Part shown: positions 23,588 to 31,664 of the stretch, one piece after another
How the letters are laid out: every line of letters begins with the position of its first letter
Numbering within the stretch: position 1 is the stretch's first letter
NCBI RefSeq assembly: GCF_005217525.1
Contig: NZ_PNXQ01000011.1
Location: forward strand, 73,841-123,136
Length of the DNA: 49,296 bases
Origin: Paenibacillus terrae
GTDB lineage: Bacteria > Bacillota > Bacilli > Paenibacillales > Paenibacillaceae
Direction: 5' to 3'
Made by a program: the position numbers and the translations under genes
Notes under the pieces: model-generated
The model's input: only the letters and a program-made list of their open reading frames with translations
Databases searched by the model: none
Told to the model about the DNA's origin: nothing

Positions 23588-23716
23588 ATGAAAAAACGCT
23601 ACGGTTTCATCCATGTCAACAAAGACAACGATGGCAATGGTGACCTGAGCAGAACGCCGAAGAAGAGCTTCTACTGGTACAAAAAAGTCATTGAATCCAA
23701 TGGCGAAGAACTGTAG
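23588..23716 (+). pseudogene. C-terminal remnant of a GH1 (6-phospho-)beta-glucosidase
   Basis: A 42-codon frame reads [16 protein letters not shown] and then [19 protein letters not shown] before TAG. This is the last strand and helix of family GH1 glucosidases (KRYGFVYVN...K.SFxWYKxVI.SNGE). Everything upstream of the Met is lost and a stop codon precedes it in frame. A terminator hairpin (AAACCG...CGGTTT, 23759-23784) is kept downstream. Confidence 0.8.
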
Positions 23717-24191
23717 CCAAATTTGTTTTTGCCCAAGCACAAGAATAGCATGCTTAAGAAACCGTGATAGTTGCGGTTTTTTTTGTTTTCTCTATAGGGG
23801 GTGTTCAGACAACAATTTTTATGGCTAGCTACAAAAGGAGAATAAACAGAACCTCGTTTGGGAACCCCGCAACAAACTGCTGGTTTAAAAGGTTCTCATG
23901 AGAAAGCCTGTTTCCCATCTTGGTTGTGTTCGGCTACAACGATACAGCGTGTTCGCGGAGATGCCCAAGATGACCTTTTCATTGCCAAGTTAATGGAAAT
24001 GACTTGCTAGATATCATGTTGTTTGAAGTGTCCGAGTGAAGCAAGTTCAAGTTCCCGAGGCCCTTGCATTTTTTCAGTCTTCCTCATTTATATTATGAGA
24101 AGATGGGGTTCACCGACTAATTGTCGAATAACCTTAGAATTTGATGTATTATGGATTTAACAAGTTTTTAGGGACCAAGGAGGGTCATAGT
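23717..24191. other. Unassigned region between GH1 remnant and diguanylate cyclase gene
   Basis: 475 bp. It begins with the hairpin AAACCG-N9-CGGTTT plus T8 (23759-23784). After that I see no intact gene. A short open stretch around 23920-24008 (reading TTIQRVRGDAQDDLFIAKLM) has a protein-like composition but I cannot identify it. The 3' end carries the ribosome site of the next gene. Confidence 0.5.
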
Positions 24192-25778
24192 TTGTCTACA
24201 CCGAGAAGAGCCGAACATCGTCAAAGTAAAAAGCTAAGTCTCATATCGTTGCTTACGGGCTTGGTGACGCTGGTGGTTCTGTTAACCTCAAGCATTCTTC
24301 TGGTTGGTTCTTATGAGTCCCAAAAGAAATCATTGACGGAGACGACGCTCCATCTGAATTACTCCAACGCTGATCGCATTTCCAGGACGATGGATTCTTT
24401 ATTTAGATCCATGCGCGGCAGCTTGGAATACAGTGCAGATAAACTTTCCGATGTTGATGCCATGACTTCGAAGCAAGTGGACGATTATTTAGATCTGATG
24501 CGTAACAGCAGCAATTTCTTCAATTCCATCTCAGTGGTCGAAGCCAACGGACTGATTCGCAATGTAGCGCCGGCTAGAGTGGGAACGGCAGGTCAGCATA
24601 TCACGTCTAAGGCCAGTCTGGAAGCTTTGGCACTCCAAAAACCGTATATTTCTTCCCCTTACATGACTCCAAACACTAAGAGACTCATCGTATTTATGAG
24701 CCAACCGATTTTCAGCAGATCCGATAAATATCTCGGTATTTTGAGCGGCACGCTATATCTTCAGGAGAACAATATCCTGTCAGATATTTTTGGCAACGGT
24801 AATGTGGACGATTCCGGTTCTTATTATTATATTGTGGATTCCAACGGACGTCTGCTGTATCACCCGGACAAGCAGCTCCTCGGGGAGGATGTCAGCAGCA
24901 ACAAGGTAGTGCAGAAGTTGATGAAGGGGGAAAGCGGGGAACAGCAAGTTCGCAACACCAGTGGCGTCGAGATGCTTGCCGGGTACTCCAGTGTCCCGGC
25001 CAACGGATGGGGAATTGTGGTCGTTTCGCCGATTAGTCTAATCCATCATCAACTGATGGGCCAAATTCAGACCATTCTCTGGTATTCGTTGTTTCCGTTC
25101 ATCACGCTGCTGATAGGAGTCATACTTGTGGCGTACATGTTAGCCCGACCTTTTGTCCATCTGGCAAATCTGGTGAGTAAGATGGGCAAGGAAGAGATTG
25201 TAATGCCGGAAGCGAAGTCGCACTGGAGCCAGGAGGCCGATTTGCTCACCAAGGCTGTATTGCTTGCCGTGTTGAATATTCAGAAGCAGACGGATCAATT
25301 GACCCAGGAAGCTGTGACGGATGTTCTGACCGGATTAATGAACCGAAGATCGCTTGAAAATACGATGAGTCAATGGATGGCCTCTGGTCTGCCATTTTCG
25401 CTCATTATGCTGGATGTAGACAAATTTAAATTCGTAAACGACACCTACGGCCATCTCATCGGTGACGAAGTTCTGAAACATGTTGCCGAAGTTATAGTTA
25501 CCTCGCTTCGCCCGGATGATGTTTGCTATCGCTACGGCGGCGAAGAGTTCGTCATTCTGCTGAACCGACCTGAGGAAGCCTTCAACGTAGCGGAAAGAGT
25601 CCGTCGGGCTTTGGAACAAAGCAGGGCTCCCATTCCGACACGAGTTACGGTTTCTCTAGGCATCGCCCATTATCCTTTGCATGCGTCAGAGCGGGAAGAG
25701 CTGATAGAGAAGGCGGATCAGGCATTGTACCTGGCCAAGAGCAGAGGAAGAAACAGAACGATAGTCTCTGAGGGTTAA
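24192..25778 (+). CDS. Membrane diguanylate cyclase (dCache - HAMP-like - GGDEF)
   Basis: 528 aa. It makes cyclic di-GMP from two GTP. Residues about 17-40 are a first membrane helix, about 45-285 an outside double-Cache sensor (YYYIVDSNGRLLYHPD, GYSSVPANGWGIVVV), about 295-320 a second helix and about 325-365 a linker. The GGDEF domain (about 375-525) has DVLTGLMNRR, DKFKFVNDTYGH, the active-site motif YGGEEF and an intact inhibitory site RPDD five residues before it. It is therefore predicted active and feedback-inhibited. TTG 24192 is chosen because AAGGAGG lies 8 bp before it; ATG 24141 is not supported. Confidence 0.93.
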   Translation: MSTPRRAEHRQSKKLSLISLLTGLVTLVVLLTSSILLVGSYESQKKSLTETTLHLNYSNADRISRTMDSLFRSMRGSLEYSADKLSDVDAMTSKQVDDYLDLMRNSSNFFNSISVVEANGLIRNVAPARVGTAGQHITSKASLEALALQKPYISSPYMTPNTKRLIVFMSQPIFSRSDKYLGILSGTLYLQENNILSDIFGNGNVDDSGSYYYIVDSNGRLLYHPDKQLLGEDVSSNKVVQKLMKGESGEQQVRNTSGVEMLAGYSSVPANGWGIVVVSPISLIHHQLMGQIQTILWYSLFPFITLLIGVILVAYMLARPFVHLANLVSKMGKEEIVMPEAKSHWSQEADLLTKAVLLAVLNIQKQTDQLTQEAVTDVLTGLMNRRSLENTMSQWMASGLPFSLIMLDVDKFKFVNDTYGHLIGDEVLKHVAEVIVTSLRPDDVCYRYGGEEFVILLNRPEEAFNVAERVRRALEQSRAPIPTRVTVSLGIAHYPLHASEREELIEKADQALYLAKSRGRNRTIVSEG

Positions 25779-25890
25779 AGTAACTCCTCAAAATGCTTAC
25801 AACCAGCATATTTGCGCGGAATGGACTGTAATCTATTTCTGACCTCTCAGCCGTCGCCTCTTCTTGTTATAATTTTATTGATAATAAATT

Positions 25891-25914
25891 AATTGGTTGG
25901 TGGACCAACCAATT
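25891..25914. promoter_or_regulatory. Perfect TetR-like operator palindrome without an adjacent TetR gene
   Basis: AATTGGTTGGT (25891-25901), GG, ACCAACCAATT (25904-25914). The 11-bp arms are perfect. A TATAAT (25868-25873) lies upstream. No regulator gene or intact target gene lies beside it: the AraC gene points toward it from the other strand. In the 222-bp gap 25779-26000 I see nothing else. Confidence 0.6.
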
Positions 25915-26000
25915 ATCATCTTTTAATTAGGTATGCTGCCGGTCGTAAGGGATCATCCATGAGAATGGTGCATGCAGTGAACGGGGGACTCATCTATGGG

Positions 26001-26882
26001 TCAACCCTTCAGATTATTTCGATATTCCAAAGGAGAGCAGCCCATTATTTTTTTGAACAGTCTGGAGAAGTAATAAGGGTCCCTAAAACCGAGTTGTATG
26101 CTAATTTCTTTAATAGAAGCATTCGTTAAGTCCAAAAGCTGACTGGCCCTCTGTATCTTCATTCTTAAATAGTAATCCACTGGAGAGTAGCCGGTTGATT
26201 GCTTGAAAATCAAGTTTAAATGCTGCTTGGATACCTGAACATGCCGACTAAGCTCCTCCAACGAGACGGTGGATTCCAATTGTTCGCGCATATAACGTGT
26301 TGCCTTATCAACATGGCTCTGGTACGTACTGTCTTCCTTGCGAAATGCAACGGATAATACAAAACTCAGCAGATAACGAACAGTTTGCGACACTTGAACT
26401 AAATGTATAACAGAGTATGATTTATTCAATAAAAGGTCGTAACACTGATGAAATAGCTCCAGTAGTTTGACTTCATCACTGGCAGCCATTGTAACATACG
26501 TTTTACAAGGCTCAAATAATGCCATGAAATCGTCCATTTGGTCCCCTTGGAGATGAAACCAGTAAATCGTCCAAGGATCTACATCGTCAGCCCCATAAGC
26601 ATGCGGCATGTCCCTGGGAATGTAAGCAAAGCTTCGCTCCGTCATGCAAATGGTTACGTTATCCACCGTTCGTACCCAACCTTTTCCGCGGGCACAGTAA
26701 ATGAATATATAAGAGTCACAACCATGCGTTCTTTCACGAAAATGATGGCGGGCATGGCTAAAGCAGCCTATATCCGTAATATATAGATTGCGCGTAAGCG
26801 GATTCAATTTTAATTTATTCAACATATAGGGCGGAAGGACATATAACCTTTCACCCTCAAATCCATCAGCTTTCTTATTCAT
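26001..26882 (-). CDS. AraC-family transcriptional regulator
   Basis: 293 aa. An N-terminal cupin/AraC-binding domain (about 30-130, SYIFIYCARGKGWVRT, YIPRDMPHAYGADDVDPWTIYWFHLQG) is followed by two helix-turn-helix motifs (about 190-290, VSLEELSRHVQVSKQHLNLIFKQSTGYSPVDYY and ASIKEISIQLGFRDPYYFSRLFKKIMGCSPLEYR). Regulators of this build sense a sugar and activate glycoside-degradation genes. It is divergent from the DUF5107-GH35 operon with a 142-bp shared region, so that operon is the likely target. The start follows GGGAGATG. Confidence 0.93.
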   Translation of the reverse strand: MNKKADGFEGERLYVLPPYMLNKLKLNPLTRNLYITDIGCFSHARHHFRERTHGCDSYIFIYCARGKGWVRTVDNVTICMTERSFAYIPRDMPHAYGADDVDPWTIYWFHLQGDQMDDFMALFEPCKTYVTMAASDEVKLLELFHQCYDLLLNKSYSVIHLVQVSQTVRYLLSFVLSVAFRKEDSTYQSHVDKATRYMREQLESTVSLEELSRHVQVSKQHLNLIFKQSTGYSPVDYYLRMKIQRASQLLDLTNASIKEISIQLGFRDPYYFSRLFKKIMGCSPLEYRNNLKG

Positions 26883-27024
26883 AATCTATTCATCTCCCAG
26901 CCGGATGCATCTCTAATCATGAAATACGTATATAGTCCATCATAAACAGTGGATTGTCAATTGTATGTAGTGTCGCTTACTTGTAAGCTCTGAATATAAG
27001 AGCGACTATAAAGGAGTGATGGAT

Positions 27025-30000
27025 TTGAGCATCTTCGACGCTAAGGCACGCGTGTGGGAGGAAACTGTGCAGATCCCTACGTATGGCATTGGCAAACCCG
27101 ACAAAAATCCAATGTTTCTGGAGAAACGTGTCTACCAAGGAAGCTCCGGTCGAGTGTATCCGCATCCGGTAATTGATAAAATTGAGAATGATAAGAAACT
27201 GGAAAATTACCAAATGGTTTTTCTGGAAAATAAATATTTGCGTATTGAGATCATGCCAGAGCTGGGAGGTCGTATTTATCGTGCGGTCGACAAGACCAAC
27301 GGTTACGATTTTGTTTACTATAACAAGGTCATCAAACCAGCGCTTGTGGGCTTATTGGGGCCATGGATATCGGGAGGCATTGAGTTTAACTGGCCTCAGC
27401 ATCACCGTCCCAACACTTACGGACCTGTCGAATACAAGCTGGAAGAACATGAAGACGGTAGCGCGACGGTATGGGTGAGCGAAATTGACCGCATGTTCGG
27501 CACGAAAGTAACCGCTGGTTTTACACTTCAACCGGATAAAGCATACCTTAAAATGGGGGCCCAGCTATACAACCGGACTGCCGAGCCTCAAACGTTTCTA
27601 TGGTGGGCAAATCCAGCCGTAGCGGTACATGATCACACTCAATCTGTTTTTCCTCCGGACGTATCAGCCGTGTTCGACCATGGAAAGCGAGATGTATCCC
27701 GTTTCCCGATCGCTACAGGCATTTATTATAAAATGGATTATTCTGAAGGCGTAGATATCTCCCGATACAAAAATATTCCTGTCCCCACTTCATATATGGC
27801 CTATAAATCGGACTACAATTTCATAGGTGGTTATGACCATATGAAACAAGCCGGGCTTTTGCATGTGGCCAACCATCATATCTCTCCCGGAAAAAAGCAA
27901 TGGACATGGGGGAATGGCGAATTCGGCCAGGCATGGGATCGGAATCTAACTGACGAAGACGGTCCTTACATCGAGTTGATGACGGGTGTATATACCGATA
28001 ACCAACCTGATTTTACATGGCTTCAGCCGTATGAAGAAAAATCGTTCTCGCAGTATTTTATGCCTTATAAACATATTGGTATGGTCAAAAATGCTTCAAT
28101 TGATGCAGCTGTAAGTTTGGACATGGATCGCAGTGAAGGGACAGCACAGATTGGAGTCTATGTGACTTCTCCATTTCGTAAAGCCGTCGTGGAATTAAGC
28201 AGCCAGCGGAGACTCTATATTAAAGAATCTGTAGATTTGGAACCTAGTATGGCCTTTGTACAGAAAATCGATCTCTTGGCTGATGATGATGAACTATGCT
28301 TAACTGTCAAAGACGCGACAGGGAGGGAGCTGATTAGCTACCAGCCGAAGAAAAAGCAAGTTGAACAGATGCCTGCTGCGGCAACACCCTTGCCGGAACC
28401 GGAGGAATTAAGAACGAACGAAGAATTGTATTTAGCTGGTCAACACTTGGAGCAATACCGTCATGCCACCTTCGAACCCGAGGCGTATTATCTGGAGGGT
28501 CTGAAAAGAGATGAGAAAGACAGCCGCATAAATGTGGCATATGGTACGTTGCTTCTCCGTAGAGGGTTGTATTCAGCAAGCGAAGCGTGCTTCCGTAAAG
28601 CCATTTCGCGGGTAACCTGGCGTAACGCTAACCCCTATGACGGTGAGGCCTATTATCAGCTTGGTTTATCGTTAAAACATCAAGGGCGACTGGATGAGGC
28701 GTTCTCTGCATTTTATAAATCAGTGTGGAGTGCGGCATGGCAAGACAGCGGGTATTTCTCACTTGCGCAGATTGCGACAGAAAAAGGGAACTATGAAGAA
28801 GCATTGGAGCTTGTGGAGCGTTCGATCATCCGAAATGCTCGCAACTACAAAGCACGCAACCTTAAGTCGGCTATTTTTCGTAAGCTTGGCAACTACGAAG
28901 CGGCAGTAGCTTTTTCCAAGGAAACGATTAAGCTCGATATCGCCGATTTTGGAGCTTACCGTGAGCAAGGATTATCATTAGAGGCTCTCGGGTTACGGTC
29001 TGATGCTATAACGGTCTTCGATGAATTGAAAAAATGGATGCGTGGAGATGTGCACAATGATATAGCCATAGCCTCGGATTATGCGGCGGCAGGACTCTAT
29101 GAGGATGCGGCATTCGTGCTGGAAGGCGCTTCAGAGCAGGCGCAAACCTACCCTATGCTGCATTACATTCAGGCCTTCTGCTATGCTAAAATCGGCAAGC
29201 ACGAGCAGGCGAACAGGGCTCTCGCTCAGGCAGCCGAAGCAGTACCCGATTACTGCTTTCCCAACACTCTGTTTGAGTACGACGTGTTGCAATTTGCAGT
29301 TCAAACGAAACCGGGGGATGGAAAGGCACATTATTACTTGGGCAATTTACTCTATGATAAGAAACGGCACTTGGATGCCATTGCTAGCTGGGAAATATCT
29401 CGTTCCATTGATGATACCTTCCCCGTCGTTCACCGTAATCTTGCTCTTGGATATTTTAACAAACAAGGCCAAGTAGAGAAGGCTCGCCATTCGTTAGAGC
29501 AGGCCTTTGCAGGCAATACATCAGACGCGCGTGTTCTTTATGAGCTTGACCAGCTTTATAAGAAACTGAATATCAAGCCTGATGACAGATTGAACCTGCT
29601 GGAGAGTTATCCGGGGATCGTAAAGCTTCGTGATGATCTGTTTTTGGAATATGTAACCGTTCACAATATTATGAAGCAGCACAAGATAGCGTTATCCTTG
29701 CTGACAGGCAGAACATTTCATCCATGGGAAGGCGGAGAGGGTAAGGTAACTGGACAGTATAAGCAGGCCAAAGTAGAGCTTGCCAAGTCCGACCTGAGGT
29801 CTGGGCGGATTGAACAGGCTGTAAAAGGGCTGCGGGAGGCTTTAGTTTATCCAGAGAATCTTGGAGAAGGCAAGCTAAAGGGTTCGCAGGATAATGATAT
29901 CTACTATTATTTGGGCTGCGCGTATGAGCGATTGAAATTAACAGATGAGGCAACGCTGGCCTTTTCCAAGGCCTCCCAAGGACTGGAGGAACCCATCAAC

Positions 30001-30363
30001 CCCATGTATTACAACGATCAACAGCCGGATATGATATTTTACCAAGGATTGGCTTGGAAGAAACTTGGTCATGTGAAGGAAGGCAAGCGCCGATTCAACA
30101 AGCTGATTGATTACGCTGAAAGACACTTGTTCGAACCCGTGAAAATAGATTACTTCGCGGTTTCATTACCCGACTTTCTCATTTTTGAAGATGATTTGAA
30201 TATTCGTAATCAGATCCATTGTACCTATATGAAAGCACTGGGCTTGCTTGGATTAGGGCGACAGGACGAGGCTATCCTGCATTTTGAATCTGTGCTTAAG
30301 CTGGAAGCTAACCACCAAGGAGCATTGAATCATATGGACTGGGAGGGAAGCTCAAATGAGTAA
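27025..30363 (+). CDS. DUF5107 domain and tetratricopeptide-repeat protein
   Basis: 1112 aa. Residues about 35-350 form a DUF5107 domain (YLRIEIMPELGGRIYRAVDKTNGYDFVYYN, GGIEFNWPQHHRP, GMVKN), whose pattern recalls aldose-1-epimerase-like beta-sandwiches. About 440-1110 are TPR helices (for example YYQLGLSLKHQGRLDEAFSAFYKS, YYLGNLLYDKKRHLDAIASWEIS, ALGLLGLGRQDEAILHFESVL). No signal peptide is seen, so it is probably cytoplasmic. Such proteins lie in carbohydrate loci of Firmicutes and Bacteroidetes; the exact reaction is not something I can state. AAAGGAG stands 8 bp before TTG 27025; GTG 27016 and ATG 27019 are alternatives. Its end overlaps the next gene by 8 bp. Confidence 0.88.
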   Translation: MSIFDAKARVWEETVQIPTYGIGKPDKNPMFLEKRVYQGSSGRVYPHPVIDKIENDKKLENYQMVFLENKYLRIEIMPELGGRIYRAVDKTNGYDFVYYNKVIKPALVGLLGPWISGGIEFNWPQHHRPNTYGPVEYKLEEHEDGSATVWVSEIDRMFGTKVTAGFTLQPDKAYLKMGAQLYNRTAEPQTFLWWANPAVAVHDHTQSVFPPDVSAVFDHGKRDVSRFPIATGIYYKMDYSEGVDISRYKNIPVPTSYMAYKSDYNFIGGYDHMKQAGLLHVANHHISPGKKQWTWGNGEFGQAWDRNLTDEDGPYIELMTGVYTDNQPDFTWLQPYEEKSFSQYFMPYKHIGMVKNASIDAAVSLDMDRSEGTAQIGVYVTSPFRKAVVELSSQRRLYIKESVDLEPSMAFVQKIDLLADDDELCLTVKDATGRELISYQPKKKQVEQMPAAATPLPEPEELRTNEELYLAGQHLEQYRHATFEPEAYYLEGLKRDEKDSRINVAYGTLLLRRGLYSASEACFRKAISRVTWRNANPYDGEAYYQLGLSLKHQGRLDEAFSAFYKSVWSAAWQDSGYFSLAQIATEKGNYEEALELVERSIIRNARNYKARNLKSAIFRKLGNYEAAVAFSKETIKLDIADFGAYREQGLSLEALGLRSDAITVFDELKKWMRGDVHNDIAIASDYAAAGLYEDAAFVLEGASEQAQTYPMLHYIQAFCYAKIGKHEQANRALAQAAEAVPDYCFPNTLFEYDVLQFAVQTKPGDGKAHYYLGNLLYDKKRHLDAIASWEISRSIDDTFPVVHRNLALGYFNKQGQVEKARHSLEQAFAGNTSDARVLYELDQLYKKLNIKPDDRLNLLESYPGIVKLRDDLFLEYVTVHNIMKQHKIALSLLTGRTFHPWEGGEGKVTGQYKQAKVELAKSDLRSGRIEQAVKGLREALVYPENLGEGKLKGSQDNDIYYYLGCAYERLKLTDEATLAFSKASQGLEEPINPMYYNDQQPDMIFYQGLAWKKLGHVKEGKRRFNKLIDYAERHLFEPVKIDYFAVSLPDFLIFEDDLNIRNQIHCTYMKALGLLGLGRQDEAILHFESVLKLEANHQGALNHMDWEGSSNE

Positions 30364-31642
30364 TCTCTTGAGAAATGTACCGCGCAAATTGACGATCACG
30401 ATGTGGGATTTCTCTTGGTATACAATGACACAGGAAGGTGAGCCCTATAGCGATCTTGAAGCCCGTTTTAAAGAAGCGGTCCAAAGAGGCTACAATACGA
30501 TCCGAATATGTGCTATGCCATTCATGTTGTTTACGGCGGATGGCAAACGGCCCGGACCCTTGGAGTTTGCCAACCTTGGGGAAGTAGGCCAGCGTACGCG
30601 CTGGTATAACTGTCGCGGCGGCGCAGTACTGGATGGGCATGCTCATTTGCTTGAGCTGTTTAGACAAGCAAAGGCTCATAACTGTTACATTATGTTATCC
30701 TCTTGGGAATATCAGCAGAGTCCCAGCTTCCTGGCTCATGCTGAGCTTAGAGATGCATTAGCTGCAATTCCTCCTAAGGAAAGATTTATGACCATCGCAA
30801 GATCGATGGATCAGTTGATTCGTTTCGTTACAGCGGAAGGCTATAGGAACCAGATTATCTATACAGAGTTGCACAATGAAGTGGAGTTTGGACAGTTAAA
30901 CGCTGTCGGAACGTCTGAAGGCATAGCTGAAACGGATGTATCAGCCCTTATTGAAGCCATGCAGCCCTATGTAGAGGAAGCTGTTGGATATCTTCGCCAA
31001 TGTCATCCCGATATTATGATGACGGCCAGCTATACGTTAAATGAAGCCTACCCTAAAGCTTACGTCGCACGTAATATGCAGGTTGCCCATTTTCATCTTT
31101 ATATCAAAGGGATGCTCAATGAGCTTATGGAAGCCGCAGGGCTTGATGATGAGTTGTCGCCATTCCCCAATCCATTCGTACAATCCCTATTAAGAGAAGA
31201 CGCTCCTCCATTTGCAGAGTGGACTCTGCCTTCGGAGCAAAATTGGCGGATGGAAGGTAATCCGGTTGGCATGAGGCTTATTTATTTGCATGACTGGGCA
31301 GACCCGGATCAATGGGATTTATTTTTGTACGACCGGTATGGAGACCATAAAATGGCCATGTTGCAGAAGGCGGACACCCGATTGGAAGAAATACATGAAT
31401 GGACCCGTCATTCCGGCATTCCCATTGTCATAGGAGAAGGCTATGTAGGCTATACGCCGCTGTACGCCCAATTTGAAGAAGGCCCAGTCGGCAAGTTTAT
31501 CGCTGAATATGTGCTGCGAAAAGGAATGGCACTTGGTTTCTGGGGAATGACCCTCTGCTCCAACTGTGCTCCGCATCATCCATTCTGGAATGATGTAGCC
31601 TGGCAGCGCAAGTGGAATCAATTTATCCTGAATTCAATATGA
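30356..31642 (+). CDS. Cellulase-like TIM-barrel protein (clan GH-A type)
   Basis: 428 aa, no signal peptide. It starts PRKLTITMWDFSWYTMTQ. It has the strand-4 motif IIYTELHNEVEF (acid/base Glu expected after Asn, about residue 176) and the strand-7 motif IPIVIGEGYVGYTP (nucleophile Glu, about 361), the arrangement of retaining GH-A enzymes. LGFWGMTLCSNCAPHH closes the barrel. I do not recognise a numbered GH family; 'cellulase-like' is a fold label and not a substrate call. It starts inside the DUF5107 gene with GGGAGGGAAG before ATG 30356, so translation is probably coupled. Confidence 0.82.
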   Translation: MSNLLRNVPRKLTITMWDFSWYTMTQEGEPYSDLEARFKEAVQRGYNTIRICAMPFMLFTADGKRPGPLEFANLGEVGQRTRWYNCRGGAVLDGHAHLLELFRQAKAHNCYIMLSSWEYQQSPSFLAHAELRDALAAIPPKERFMTIARSMDQLIRFVTAEGYRNQIIYTELHNEVEFGQLNAVGTSEGIAETDVSALIEAMQPYVEEAVGYLRQCHPDIMMTASYTLNEAYPKAYVARNMQVAHFHLYIKGMLNELMEAAGLDDELSPFPNPFVQSLLREDAPPFAEWTLPSEQNWRMEGNPVGMRLIYLHDWADPDQWDLFLYDRYGDHKMAMLQKADTRLEEIHEWTRHSGIPIVIGEGYVGYTPLYAQFEEGPVGKFIAEYVLRKGMALGFWGMTLCSNCAPHHPFWNDVAWQRKWNQFILNSI

Positions 31643-31664
31643 ACGAATGAGGGGAGTGAACTTC

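Noticed and set aside
23785..24140. Insertion sequence relic
   Set aside because: No terminal repeats, target duplication or recognisable transposase motif could be found.
25893..26129. 78-codon frame beginning in the orphan palindrome
   Set aside because: It overlaps the AraC gene on the other strand and has no ribosome site.
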